A stretch of DNA of 64,000 nucleotides from assembly GCF_002878395.1 (NCBI RefSeq), contig NC_061121.1, forward strand, positions 50,314,766-50,378,765, given 5' to 3'. The translations under genes were made by a program, and so were the position numbers. Position 1 is the first letter of the stretch. The number at the start of each line of letters is the position of its first letter. Source of the DNA: Capsicum annuum. Taxonomy: Eukaryota > Streptophyta > Magnoliopsida > Solanales > Solanaceae. Below, piece by piece: positions 41,993 through 54,945 of this stretch. The notes below the pieces were generated by a model, which worked only from the letters and a program-made list of their open reading frames with translations, had not been told where the DNA came from and made no database searches.

Positions 41993-44040
41993 TGTTGACA
42001 CGTAATTTTGTCTCGTCAAAAATTATTTTTATCATCTTATCCCATTTTATCACACACCCTACCCTATTCCATAAATTTTCCCAAAACAAAGGGATAAAAA
42101 AGTGACTAAATCTATAATAAATTGACACCTCACCATGCCACCTCAACACATTATTCCCTATTTTCCATTAAATACACACAAAAAAGCACATGCCTCACTC
42201 ACCTTACATACTCAATTATGTTGGACCCACACACCACATACATATTTCCACATGCCGCACACATATTCCCACAAGCCACCAATAATATACATCCACATAG
42301 GATAATTATTTTTTTGAAAAAGGAACATGTCATTTTGGGTGAGGGGGATTTATTTTTCCTTTCCTTTTTTTCTGGACATACAGGGATTTGGGGAAAATAT
42401 ATATACTAAGAATAGAAAAAGAAAAAGGGATACCATTCGAGGGGATTTTTCCAAAAAAGGGAAAGAAAGAAAACTCTATTTTTGGGGATTTTTGGTTTTC
42501 TTAGGGAGGACACAGACGCGAAAGAAAAAAAATAAATTGCTTCTTCTTCTTCGGGCACACACACACAGAGAAGATCGATGGCTTCCTCACCATAAACACT
42601 CACTACCATTTTTCATGATTCACACACAACACATACACATAGAGAAAGAGAGATTGAGGGAAAAAGATTTGAGAGGGGGAGAGATCAAAGACAAGAAACA
42701 AGAGAGAGAGTTGAGAAAACATAGTGAAAAGAAAGAGAGAGGGGCGGGAACAGGCTGTTCTAGTGAGTTCTTGCCGGAAAACGATGGTACGACTGTCCAT
42801 TTTCTATAATTTTCATCATCGCCAAGCTCACCTGAGCTCTGGTAAAGCAAAACAGTGTCCCTAGCTCTAATCCGATAAAACTCAAACAATTTTAGTCCAA
42901 TTTCAGTGAAGTCCGCCAAAAGATGGTTGAAACAATGATGGGGTATGCAATTTTGGTATAGATTTAGCTTTATTCCGGTGCTTTCAGTTCGAGCATGGTC
43001 TATTTTTCAAAAATTATATTTTGGGTCAATTTGATTTTTGGTTTCATGATTCTGTCATTGGTTTTGATTCAATTTGGACTCTATTTTGTCATCAATTTTT
43101 GATACCGAGCCAGTGTCGTTCATTGTGAGGGTATCCATCAATTTCCAAATCTGTTTGGGTGGTATTTCTTGATATTGAGTTGGAGTTATTCGTGATTAAG
43201 GTTTGAATCAGTAGTTTTGGGTGTGGATTCTACCGGGTTTAATTGGAATAATATTTTGAGGTCCAATTCTATCTTCTCTTTCTTTAATTTTTACGTAATC
43301 ATGAATGATTTGTGTGTTTGGTATGTTTGAATCTTGACTGTGTATTGGTTGATGTTAGATTTGAATGTTGAAAACTTGGATTAGTAGTTGAATAAGTAAT
43401 TAATTATTTTGATAATGGATTCGGGAAAGGATCGATCTTAATGAAAAATGAATATAGATTAATTTACATTTATTGATGTTAGTGTAATTCAATTTTAAAA
43501 TGAATGTTATTGAACCCGATAGCGCCATGTTTTAGGTTGAGAAGAGATAGGCAAGACGTAGGTCGAGTAGGCAAATCTAGAGATTGTGGATTGATCGAAT
43601 GTTTGAGATTTGTGTTGAAATAGTTTTGTTTTATCGTATTCGACTCAATTGTACTCATTTGGCCGGAGAATGCCCTGAAGTATGTGTATTGTTTGCTTTA
43701 ATCTGAGGAATTCCCCGAGAAAGTTGTACTCGAAGATGGCATACGGACAAGTCCTGGAATGTCGGGTGGAGTTTAGTTTAGGATTAGTTTAGAATAGAAT
43801 AGGTTTGACATTTTCGTATATTTTTATTTTGGACTGTATAATTAGACTGGACATTATATTTTTGCATTTGTTTCGATTGTGTTTGATTGTTTAATGGTTG
43901 TGTGTTTATATGGTTTATGCATTATTAGTGTCAAAATTAGCCGATACGCTCTACCAAGAGACCGTGGTCGAACCACGGGATCGAGGGATGCCTAACACCT
44001 TTCCCTCGGTTAACAGAATTCCTTAGCCGAAATCTCTATA
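41993..44040 (+). repeat. 3' LTR of Ogre D, truncated
   Basis: It matches 32418 to about 34460 of the 5' LTR, ending at AATCTCTATA. The last 200 bases, with the GTGTGACA end, are missing. The AT-rich Helitron stretch follows directly. Confidence 0.85.
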
Positions 44041-45274
44041 TCACACTAATTAATTATTATAGGTCATTAAGTATTAAAAAATTAATAATATTTAATAAAA
44101 AATAAAATAGACATAAAATGATAAATTAACTTTTGTTGTTTTATATTAACTTGTCGTCTTATATGAGACCCACTTAAAGTTTTTTTACAAGTATTTTTTT
44201 TTATAGAAGTTTTGTTATATCACTTGTAATTAGTTATTACGAGTCATTTAAGACATGTCTACTTCGTTACTTCAATCGTAATATTTGGTTAACTCTTAAA
44301 ATTATATCCGTGTCACTTAAATATGAATAGAAGAAAAAGTGTTATAAATCATAATATTTTAAAACTTAAATTATTTTTAAAATATAATTGACTATCAATG
44401 CCACAAAAGTTTGGACAAGGAGAGACTATTATAAATTATAATAGCTAATGGCTTAAAATAGTAAATTACAATGCGGAAAAAGTATTATAAATTACAATAG
44501 CTAACAACATAAAAATCTAAAAAAAAAAATTAAAAATATAATTGATTATCTAAATTTCATTTATATCACATAAATTGAGACCAAATGAATACGTAGGAAA
44601 TACTATAATCACAATAATTAGCAACTTTAATAATTTAAAAGATATAAAATATTTGACGGACTCTCCAAATTATACCAGTGTCACTTAAAATTAAATGGAA
44701 TAAAAAATATTATAATAACAATAATTAAGAACTTAAATTATATTAAATATATAATTGACTTTCAATATCATAAAAGTTTGGATAAGGAGAGTAACATATA
44801 TTAGTTGCAAATTACATGAAAAATATTATAAATTATAATAGTTAACAGTTAAAAATGTCTAAAAAAATTAATCTATTATATATTTTAAAAAATAGGTAAA
44901 ATTATTATAAATCACAATAATTAACAACTTAAAAAAGAGGAGAATGATGTAACATAAATGTTTGACTGTCGAAATTATATCAGTGTCACTTAAATTGGAA
45001 TTAAAGAAAAAAATATTATAAATCTCAATAATTAAAAACTTAAATTGTTTTAAAAATATAATTGACTATGAATACCACAAAAGTTTGGACAAGGAGTGTA
45101 ACATATATTATTTGAAACTTACATAAAAATTATTATAAATTATAATAGTTAACAGCTTAAATGTCAAAAAATATATTAAAAATATGATTAATTATCCAAA
45201 TTCTATCTGTGTCACATAAATTGAAGCAAAACAAATATATTGGGCACGTGCTAGCACGGGCCGTCGGCATCTAG
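44041..45274 (+). mobile_element. Helitron, 3' part with intact terminus
   Basis: The right end reads GCACGTGCTAGCACGGGCC, ten more bases and CTAG (45271-45274) followed by T, matching the Helitron rule of a short hairpin about 10 bp before CTRR and insertion between A and T. The interior is very AT-rich. It repeats a segment with GACTATCAATGCCACAAAAG and TTTGGACAAGGAG three times (about 44388, 44757, 45061). There is no helicase gene, so it is non-autonomous. The 5' TC end is not securely identified and is probably deleted with the end of the Ogre D LTR. Confidence 0.75.
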
Positions 45275-46202
45275 TATACATATATGTGCTCATGCTTAAG
45301 AAATCCACCTTTATATAGCATAAGGGTTTGTGTACTAGAAACCCATTTATGCTTCTATTTACTTTAAATCATAATCAAGATGAACAATTGTGAATTTTAA
45401 GTCTTGTCATTGAATCAAAAGATCAAACTTTCTTGTAAACTTAGTGCTTATACTTAAGCCTTTAATCTCATACTTTTTTTCATTTAACTTGTAATACAAC
45501 CTCATACTTAAAACTCAATTAGAAATCTTTAATTAATGTTTCAAATCATATTCATGATATCCAAATCATATAGAGAATATTTCAAGTCGAAACAGAAGTA
45601 GATGAGAACATGTATGCACTTAAATACTTCAATTACATGATAATTTCATAAACTCAAGACAACATAATTTAGGTATGAACCCTAATTGCAATTTATATAA
45701 CTTTAACTTTAAAACAAGTTTTGGACACAAGGATGAAAGAATATCCTTGTTCATAAACCTCACATACCTTAAAGTTCTTGGCTTGGTGAAACAAACTTGA
45801 CCCTCGAAACTTGGGAAACGATCTTGAGAAGAAACCCTAATCTTGTTCTTAAGAATGAAACGAGGGATTTTGTGTTGTTTATTGATGGAGAAGAGAGAAA
45901 AAGTAACGCCCCTTGGGGTTAAATGTAGTGGGTTGGGAGTTATAAGGGGTAAAAGACTAAAAAGCCCATTCACTTAACTTTTCAGAATTTACAAGGCATA
46001 ATAAATAATAAGATGGACAGAATCAAAAGTGGATATACAGTGATCAACTTACGAGCTCCACCTATGAATCGTATCTTCATCATACAACCCTTAGCTCCCC
46101 ACTCATATCTTGGACAATATCTCAAGGAGTCTACACTAATGAACTTATGACCCACCTTTATATGACTCGTATCTCACTTGATAACTCCTAGGGTCAAGTT
46201 AT
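45275..46202 (-). repeat. 5' LTR of element C, resumed part
   Basis: From 45540 it matches 26385-27082 of the 3' LTR closely. 45275-45540 is more diverged but begins with the AT-rich target similar to 26185. It ends at GGGTCAAGTTAT where Ogre E begins, within about ten bases of the expected LTR end. Confidence 0.8.
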
Positions 46203-48228
46203 TGTAACACCCCCTTATTACCAAAAAAAGACTAATTTTAAGTTTGAAAAGGTTTTCATTATTAAGTAACAAAATATAAATTTGTTTCAAAAAGAATTAT
46301 TTTTCATTTTAACTAAGATTTTCCACTTGGCATAGGCCAGGTGTGCCAGGTCACTTTTGAAAATACTTTTTCAAAATGGTTTGACTCTAAAGCTGATCCG
46401 CAAACAGATATTCTGGCTAAGGAATTCTATTGACCGAGGGGAAGGTGTTAGGCACCCCTCGGTCCCGTGGTTTGACCACAGTCGTTCTGTAGAGTATATC
46501 GGCTAGCATGACACTATGAATGTATAAAACAACAAACACATAAACACGAAACAAACAATCAAACAAACAAAACCAAAATTAGTGTCCAGTCCAATTTATT
46601 ACATACTTAAAATGAAAAGTTACTAAAATGTGAACCTACGCTAACTTACACTAATCCTAAACTACGCTCTACCCAGTGCCTCGGGCCTTGATCACGATCA
46701 TCTTTTGTCAACATAATACGTCGGGGCATTCCCCAGTGAATAAATACAAATGGTCTCAGGGCATTCCCCAGCTAACTGAATACATCTGATGAAATGTAAT
46801 AAAAGTGGAGAAATCATTCAACACAAATATTCACACATTCAATGATATAGAATCCTACGAGTTTCCTACCCTGAAACCTAAAATTTGCCTATCGATTTTG
46901 GCTTAAACAATGACACTATCGGGTTCAACAACATAATCAGTGTTCATTTCAAATCAGATAACCATCAATGAATCAAACTATTTAATATTCACCTTTGTTA
47001 ATTTCCTACCCCTCCCCAAATTCATTCTAAAAATAATTAACTAATTCTTCGACTACCAATCCAAGTTTTCACATCCAAATCTAACATCAACCAACACACA
47101 ACAAAGATTAAAACATATCAAACACACAAATCATTCAAAATCACATAAAAATTAAAGAGAGAGAAGATAGAATTAGACCTCAAATGATTTTCCAATTGGA
47201 ATAATCCTTCCGACTAGAACCGCAATCAGAATCTCAAATCAAACTCAACCAACAGACAAAATCCAACTTGGTATCAAATTCAACCATAAACCAATTTAAA
47301 AGCCATCAGAAAAACTCAATACGAACCGTAAATCGCAAATTTTAAATCAAGCTTAAATGGGTCTTTCCTAAACTGGAGCTAGGTTCACTATTTTTATTTT
47401 GTCGGAGCTTCGACGAGCTCGAACGATGGTAGAGAGACATGGTTTGATCAAATTTCTAATGGAGAATTGGTTGATTTTGTGCGACTGGTGGAGGGTCTTG
47501 TGGCTGGTGTTTTTCAATCGGCAGATCAATAATTTCGGTGAAGAATTGTCAAAAAAACAATTTGGTGCCTACTGTTCTCTCATTCTCTACTGTCTCTTTC
47601 TGAATTTTCACCTTTTCCTTTTTTTCTCCTAATTTTCTCCCCTATTTCTTTAATTATCTACTGATTTTCACCTGTTTTTCCCTTAATTTCTCTATTTTCT
47701 CTACTCCGATGGTGAGTGTGAGTAACTGTGTGGTTGTGTGAGTGAATTTATGACTCTGTGTGTAGTTTTAGTGAGGTATACATATATGATATTGTGGATA
47801 TAGTAGTGTGTGTATTAATATATGTATTTTGTGTCCATTCCATGGAAGCTGTGTGAGTGCGTATTTATGAGATATTGTGTATCCCATGGAAATCCAAGAG
47901 TGTGTGTATATGCATTCTGTGAGTGAAATAGTAATGTGAGGGTATTGTGTATATAGTGTATTGTTGCCCAAGGGGAAAGAAACGTTAGAAAAGGGGTATG
48001 TAGGGTAGGGGTGAGATGGGGTAGAGGGTAGGGTGGTGATGTGTTATGAAAATTTTATTGAGGGAAGTAGTTAATTTTGTTACCAAAAGAATATTGGGGA
48101 TTAAGTTTGTTAGGGATTTTTTATTTTGTCTTTTATTGGAGAAATTATCACCTGATTGAGGGTACATGATATGATAGGGTAAATGGGTAAAAATACACTC
48201 TCGAGAGGGACAAAATTATGTGTCTACA
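46203..48228 (-). repeat. 3' LTR of Ogre E
   Basis: Plus strand starts TGTAACACCCCC and ends TGTGTCTACA. It is the reverse complement of the Ogre D LTRs, with numerous substitutions and indels. Left flank is the LTR of element C. Confidence 0.87.
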
Positions 48229-48243
48229 TCATGCCCCTCTTTG
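48229..48243 (-). other. Polypurine tract of Ogre E
   Basis: Minus strand CAAAGAGGGGCATGA directly precedes the 3' LTR, as in Ogre D. Confidence 0.8.
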
Positions 48244-48716
48244 AATGTAAAGACAAAGGGTTTGCAGACAAAGAAGTAGATAATGAGAACAAATTGTGAC
48301 CTGACCATTATTAAAAGCGAGGAAATAGAAGGAAAGAATACGACCAATTCTTGATTTTGGACACCCTACTTACCTAGCAGGTATCTCAAAGGGTTGGAAA
48401 GAAAGGGACTATACCAATTTGGAGAGTCGAGTGAGGCCCTGTCGAGGTTCCGGTCTGCGGCTCTGTTATTACATCAGAATAAAAATTACAAGTTAAAAGA
48501 TAATAGAAATTACAAAAGTACTATCTATGCAGCTTCTCTAGACTCTTGACATGATTTTCTGATGCTTTCAAAATTGACAAAAGATCTGATCTTCTTTAAG
48601 GTTGAATTTGAGAATAGATTCTTTCTCCATAAAAAATTTGATGTTGGAGATGAACTCACAAATTGACCATATTCTGTCGGTGGTACTTTTGTACCTTGAT
48701 CCTGAATTTGAAAATC
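48244..48716 (-). other. 3' flank of Ogre E repeats
   Basis: It corresponds to 41640-41975 of Ogre D, including the conserved GAGTCGAGTGAGG and CGGTCCGCGGCTCTG-type phrases near 48425-48465. No coding frame is supported. Confidence 0.65.
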
Positions 48717-48979
48717 TTCATCCTATTCTTCAGGCGGGCTCCTAACTTAAAATTTCTTCACCTTGTTGCTTGACTTTCAATTTCATCACCCTATTCTCTA
48801 GGTGGGCCCCTTACTTGTTATTTTAGATCTTATGATTTTCAATTTCACCACCCTATTCTTCGGACGGACTCCCGACTTATAATTTCCTAACTTTATTGTC
48901 TTTTAATTGATTCAGCTTGTTTCTTGACTTTTAATCTCTTAACTTGACTTTTAGTTTCTTCACCCTATTCTTCAGGCAG
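48717..48979 (-). repeat. 40-bp tandem repeat, Ogre E, outer part
   Basis: About six units of the Ogre 3' repeat in reverse, ending in TTCTTCAGGCAG where solo LTR F inserted. Confidence 0.85.
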
Positions 48980-51900
48980 GGTAATACCCCGTATTTCTAT
49001 CTATCTTCGATTCGTCCCTAGAAGATCAAAGATCTTTCTTCATAGATGAATACCTTTTTTTACCTGTTGTATTTTCAAAATTTTGGATTTTTATCATGTG
49101 GAAAATTGAATAAGCTTTTCATCGATACTAAATTCGACTAAATCTGATACTCGGATGAAGTGTTAGAGCCATTTTAGTAAGACAATGTACCACCTGGTAC
49201 TTTAGCGTGTCGCGGAGCCAGCCAAAATGGCAATCGTCAAAATCCAGTGAGCCTCCGCGATTATGGCACGTTGCTCCAAGGCTTAATTTCAGAGTTGTCA
49301 ATTTCCAGTGCACCAACGCGATTCCACCGCGTCACGGTGCCTTTCCAGTTCGCAACCAAGGGGGTAACATGATTTTTACCGTATCGTGCCACCAATCAGT
49401 TCCCTAATTGTCTAGTTTCCAGTGAGCTGGCGCACTTTCACCGCTTCGCGCCAGCATGAGAAATCGAGATTTTCAGATTCCATTATTTAATTTAAGGGGC
49501 TGTTTGGTAAATTCCTAAAACCCTAAATCAGTCTATACACGGGATTTAAACCCTTAATAGCCAAAATTGCTCATTTATTTTCACTATTCCTCAAGAACAA
49601 AAGCATTCTCTCTCAAAGATAGAAAACCCTAGCCCCCAAGTTTCAAAAGCAATCTAAAGAACCCTCTAAGAGTCTTCAAGAACTTCTAGAATCTATATTT
49701 CCAGATATGTTAGATGTTGATTCTTGGGTTCCTTCCACCCAAGAAGTTCAAGAATCCTTTTTTAAATTATAAAGATTGTTATTTATGAGTTCTCATGATT
49801 TATGTGAATTGAGATTGAAGTTTATGATGTTGTTGAGTTTTAATTCATGTTTTAGTTTCAAAGTTCCAAACTTTGGTCCTAGTATGAGGTGAATTTTATC
49901 ATATTCATAATAAACCCTACAAGATGCGTGTTGATTGATGTAACTATGTTAATTAGTTGTATTGAATGTTGTATGACCAAAGTATGATTCCCATATGTTT
50001 GATAAAATGCTTATGTGAAGAAAATAGGGTCATTATAGCATATTGATAAGAAACCCCAATTATGTATAAGTTCATGCATGCCAAGTGTTTGTTGAAAAGC
50101 CTTAGTGAATGAAATATAATATGTTACATGCATTCCAATTCATGTGTATTCCTTTTTGAATGAGTTATGAGACAATAGCATGCCTCCTTATACGATTACA
50201 TGGTTATGATTTCCAAGTGCTTGAAGAGATATCTCATTTGATTGTATTGTGAATAATGGACTATTGCCATGTTATGTACGAGTTGTCCTGTCTTGTATTA
50301 TTTATGTTTCAAGTCCTGGGGGTATTTAATACCCGACTACTTAGCTGATTGTCTAGAGCCACTGTCAGTTTCATGATAACCTCATACATGCCATGATCAA
50401 TAGTACTCTTAGTCAGTTACAGAACTCAGAAAGTTATAGAACTTAGGAAATCTCAGTAATCTCAGTAGCAGTAACATTCCAGCTTCAGTTCAGTAATCAA
50501 TTCTGAACTCAGTAGTATTTCGTCAGTCAACGGAACTCAGTGAACTCAGCTTAGCTCAGTTAATCAGTGTGATTATTAAAAAATTCAGCTCAGCCTAGTA
50601 CAGTCTAAGAATCAGTTCAGAGTCTTTCAGTTGGGAGTAGAATTTAGCATCGAGTGAGCCTAGGGATGGGGGATCACCCATTAGATAGGACTAAGATCCT
50701 TAGAAGCAATCCCTAAGTTCCAGAACTACATAGCCAGTATAGGTATGAGATGTAACCCATTAGATAGGACTGGCATACTCAGGGATCACCCATTAGATAG
50801 GACTGATCTCAGGGGTCACCCGTTAGATAGGACTAACTCCATAAAAGTTATCTTACCCATAAAACGGTACTGACACCCTTCCAACTGGAGTTATAGGTTG
50901 CACCCTAAACTAGCTAGCAAAGGGCATATCGGTTAGATGACTACCTCCTACAATCTCAGTTTCAGAATCAGTCTCAGTAAAAGAACTCAAGAATTTAGCT
51001 CAGTAGTACAGCTTAAGGACTGTTAGATACAGTCAACCATTAGCATTATCAATGACTTTAGAGATCACCCGCTAGATAGGACTGATCTCAAATTTAGTCA
51101 AACAGTATCAGCATCATTAGATTCAGAGATCACCCGCTGGATAGGGCTGATCTCAAATTTAGTCAAGCAGTATCAGCATCATTAGATTCAGAAATCACCC
51201 GCTAGATTGGATTGATCTCAAATTCAGTTAATCATTCTCACTATCATTAGATTCAGAGATTACCCGCTAGATAGGACTGATCTAGACTCAATTAATCACT
51301 TTTATTATCGTTAGATTCGGAGATCACCCGCTAGATAGGACTGATCTCAACCTCACTACTCAGTTATCAATATCAACAGATTTAGTTATTCAATATCCCA
51401 GCATTAGTAGACTCAGACATCAGTAGATCAGCATTTCAGAACTCAGTATTCAGTGTCACTATGATTTCAGTTATAGTTTATGCATTTATGTATGTATCCT
51501 CATTCAGTGTACTCAGATTATTTAGTCAGTATTCCACATATACGTAAACCCTTGCATTCAGCCTTACCTCATCTAGCATACTAGTACATCTCACGAACTG
51601 ATGCATACTTTTCTCGTACGCTATGGTATTTTATACTATAGGTTCAGAAGTACGGGATCCAGAGGACCCTTAGCAATTCAAATTCAACCAGCAGTAGTAG
51701 ACTTAGCAGTGAGTATTCATCATTAGAGGATGTCCCTTATTTCTTTATTGCATCAGATTCGGTATTTTGGTAAACGGAGTTAGTTGGGAGATTGTCCCAT
51801 CAACTCCTTATTCAGACAGTTTAAAGGCTTTCAAACTATAGTGTTTTTAGACTAGTTATTCAGATAGATATTTTAGTTTTGATACTGTTAAACTTTATTC

Positions 51901-52066
51901 AGTTGTATTTTTTTTGGAACCTTATGTCAAGTTTTCACCAATTTTCTGCATTTTTATAGTATATTATGCAGTGCTTAGTTACAGGTATCAGTTAAGGGTT
52001 AGATTATAGTCCTTCAGGATTATGAGCACTATGTAGCATCTAGGGTACCAAACTTGGGGCATTACA
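48980..52066 (+). mobile_element. Solo LTR F (3.09 kb), plus sense, inside the Ogre E repeats
   Basis: Ends GTAATACCCCG and GGGGCATTACA are near-perfect inverted repeats; the first base of TG appears as G. Flanks GGCAG and GGTTG match at three of five positions and fit a decayed duplication. Removing it rejoins a 40-bp Ogre repeat. Interior similarity, in reverse, to the LTR of element G (for example AGCCTAGTACAGTCT) shows it is a Tekay-like LTR in plus sense. No internal region is present. Confidence 0.78.
51040..51365. repeat. 63-bp tandem hairpin repeat in LTR F
   Basis: Five units contain GAGATCACCCGCTAGATAGG and ACTGATCTC. The arms GAGATCA and TGATCTC pair over seven bases. Three looser copies occur at 50673-50840. 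Confidence 0.85.
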
Positions 52067-53116
52067 GGTTGGCTTTTAACTTGTCATTTCATCACCCTAT
52101 TCTCCAAGAGAGCTCCTGACTTTCGATTTCATCATCCTATTCTTCAGACAGGCTCCAGACTTGTAATTTCATGACATGTTCTTCAGGTGGGCTCCTGACT
52201 TTCTATTTCATCACCCAGTTCTTCAGGCGGGTTCTTGACTTTCCATTTCATCACCCTGTTCTTCAGGTGGGCTCTTGACTTTCCATTTCATCACCCTATT
52301 CTCTAGGTGGGCTCTTGACTTGCTATTTCATCACTCTGTTCTTTAGGCGGGCTCCTGACTTAAAATTTCATCACCCTGTTCTTTAGGTGGTCTCCTGACT
52401 TTCAATTTCATTATTCTGTTTGTCAGGCGGGCTCCTGACTTGCCATTTCATCACTCTGTTCTTCAGGCGGGATCCTGACTTTCCATTTCATCACCATGTT
52501 CTCTAGGTGGGATCCTGACTTGCTATTTCATCACCATGTTCTTCAGGCGGACTCCTGACTTGTAATTACCTCACCCTATTCTTCGGGTGAACTCCCGACT
52601 TGTAATTTCATCACCCTATTCTTTGAGTGGGATCTCAACTTGCAGTTTTATCACCTTATTCTACAGGCGAGCCCCTGACTTGGAATTACCTCACTCTATT
52701 CTTTGGGCAAGCTCCGGACTTACAATGTCATCACCTTGGTCTTCAGGCGGGCTCCCGAGTTACAATTTCCTCACTCTATTCTCCAGGTAAGCTCTCGACT
52801 TTCAATTTCATCACCCCATTCTTCAGACGGGCTCTCAAGTTGCAATTTCTTCGCTATGCTCTTTAGGTGAGCTCCCAACTTGCAATTTCATCACCCTATT
52901 CTTCAGGTGGGATCCTGACTTACAATTTCCTCACTCTGTTCTCTGGGCGAGCTCCCGACTTTTAATTTCATCATCCTGTTCTTCAAGTGGGCTCCTGAGT
53001 TGCAATTTTCTCACTTTGTTCTTCGGGCGAGCTCGTGACTTTTAATTTTCTCACCATATTTTTTGAGCATGCTCCCGAGTTGCAATTTCCTTACCTTGTT
53101 CTCCAGGAGGGATCCT
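52067..53116 (-). repeat. 40-bp tandem repeat, Ogre E, inner part
   Basis: About 25 units of TTCTTCAGGCGGGCTCCTGA plus CTTTCCATTTCATCACCCTG. Variants with TCGGG..CCCGA or TTGAG..CTCAA arms occur (for instance near 52580 and 52625). Confidence 0.9.
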
Positions 53117-53348
53117 AAAATTAAAATCAAAACTGGAACAAAAATTATCCCAAACAAAGATTATGATAAAGAAAGATTCCATATTTCAGAAAAATAAAGT
53201 CTCATTTTCTAGGAGGTCCTAAAGTGAAGTTCCATATAACATGAATTACATTCAATTTTTCCCCTGTTTTTATCAAAAGCATTTACGGTTGTCAAACCTA
53301 ATCACAACTACTTGCAACAGCGCATAATGCAAGGATGAATCAATATCC
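53117..53348 (-). other. Ogre E 3' region between repeats and element G
   Basis: It matches 40170-40610 of Ogre D in reverse, but with one 36-bp unit where D has six. It ends at GAATCAATATCC, equivalent to about 40195 of D. Confidence 0.75.
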
Positions 53349-53399
53349 TGGTAAGCAAATGGTCTCTAGCTGACTCTGTCAGCTTAGCTAAACTGGGAT

Positions 53400-54900
53400 C
53401 CCTGTCCTACTTTTCTTTTACCTCGGAACCAAAGATGATTCTAAACTATTCTGCACCCAAACACTATCCCCAGCCGAATCAACCAAGTGGACACCTAGTC
53501 TGGCAAGCTGATGAACTTCTTAAACTAACTTTTTCTTGCCATTGTCAATGTGACAAACACTACCAATGGACAACATACTGAGGGCATCTGCCACTACATT
53601 AGCCTTGCCTGGATGACATAAAACACTCATGTCATAGTCTTTCAATAACACTAACCACCTCCTCTAACATAAGTTCAGGTCTTTCTATAAAAATACATAC
53701 TACATGCTTTTGTGGTCTGTGAACACATCAACATCCACCCCATACAAATAGTTCCTCCTAATCTTTAAGGCAAACACAATAGCTGCTAACTCAAGATCAT
53801 GGGTAGGGTAATTCTTTTCATGGGGCTTAAGCTGTTTAGAGGCATAGGCCGCAACCTTAACCCTCTGCATCAAAACACACCCCAATCTAACTCTAGAAAC
53901 ATCACAATATATAATAAATCTATCAAAACCATTGGGTAAAGTCAAAAATGAGGCTGTAGTGAGTTGAGTCTTCAACTCCTGAAAACTCTTCTCACAAGAA
54001 TCTGACCACTGGAACTTAACTTTTTTCTGAGTCAATCTGGACATGGGGGATAAAATAGATGAAAATCCTTCAACAAACCATCGGTAATAACCAGCCAAAC
54101 ACAAGAAACTCCTGATATCTGATGGAGAGATTCTGGGCTAGTTTCTTACTGCTTCGATCTTTTGAGGATCAACTCTAGTTCCATTACCAAAAACTATATG
54201 ACCAAGGAAAGCTACTGATATTATCCAAAATTTACACTTACTAAATTTGGTGAATAACTAATGGGCTCTAAGAGTCTGTAATACTATTCTAAGATGGTCT
54301 GCGTGATCATGTTCACTGTGGGAGTAGACAAGAATGTCATCAATGAAGACTATGATGAACATATCCAAGTACTTCTTAAACATGTGGTTAACGAATTTCA
54401 TGAAAGATTCTGGGGATATATATATATACGAGTTTTGAAAGCTATTTTTGGAATATCATATTCTTTGACTCTGAGCTGATGATAGCCAGATCTGAGGTCT
54501 ATCTTAGAAAATTAACTGGCACCCTAAAGTTGGTCAAATAATTCATCGATTCTGGGAAGTGGATACTTGTTCTTGATGGTGACTTTGTTAAACTGACGAT
54601 AGTCAATACATATTCTGAGAGAACCATCTTTCTAACGCATGATTAGAATTGGTGCACCCCACGGGAAGATGTTGGGTCTAATGAATCCTTTATCTAGGAG
54701 ATCATTCAACTGTTCCTTCAACTTTTTAAGTTCAGCTCGAGCTATTCTGTATGGCGTAATAAAAATGGGCTAAGTATCAGGAAGAAGGTCTATTCCGAAG
54801 TTAATTTCCTTTTTGAAAGGAACTCCAGGAAAACCTTCAGGAAACACATCTAGAAATTCACTTGCTACTATAACTGACTCAAGATTAGGAGCCTCAGAAT
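53400..54900 (-). pseudogene. Reverse transcriptase and RNase H of element G
   Basis: The RT core [14 protein letters not shown] with FxDD is at about 54365-54320. The frame 54104-53700 holds [22 protein letters not shown] residues, the RNase H start [18 protein letters not shown] and [18 protein letters not shown]. Further left come a GKANVVADALS-type segment (53610-53560) and the linker LARLGVHLVDSAG. Stops and frameshifts separate these parts. RT motifs for YHQLR and FGLTNAP lie in a decayed stretch at 54370-54560. Confidence 0.88.
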
Positions 54901-54945
54901 TAGAGTCTTTGACTCATACAAGATGATAGACACACTCCTTGGATA

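Larger units (their letters stand above)
32418..44040 (+). mobile_element. Ogre D: plus-sense, gag-only Ogre (Tat-type Ty3/gypsy) element
   Basis: 5' LTR 32418-34661, PBS 34666-34683, leader, gag (36436-37659), non-coding middle, several tandem arrays, PPT (41978-41992), 3' LTR 41993 to about 44040 lacking its last 200 bp or so. The PBS (TGGCGACTCTGCT..) and the 3' tandem arrays are recognised Ogre features. No PR, RT, RNase H or IN is present between gag and the 3' LTR. Ogre E has the same plan, so this is a shared non-autonomous form and not a private deletion. Confidence 0.85.
25652..46202 (-). mobile_element. Element C: minus-sense Tekay-like chromovirus, 5' LTR shattered by later insertions
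   Basis: The 3' LTR is at 25652-27090, coding remains at 27380-31900, leader at 31901-32100, PBS at 32101-32116, and the 5' LTR starts at 32119. That LTR is interrupted at 32418 by Ogre D and resumes at 45275-46202, where Ogre E cuts it again near its end. The last few bases of its 5' LTR and its right TSD should lie beyond the window. Zinc knuckle, RT, RNase H, integrase and chromodomain remains all read on the minus strand with stops, so the element is dead. Confidence 0.82.

Noticed and set aside
51040..51365. Possible CRISPR-like array (regular repeats with dyad symmetry)
   Set aside because: Spacers are similar to one another, the setting is a plant LTR and no cas genes exist.
52587..52866. 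Frames with repeated peptides in the 40-bp arrays (also 40956-41180)
   Set aside because: The periodic peptide simply follows the DNA period in more than one frame; no start context or conservation.
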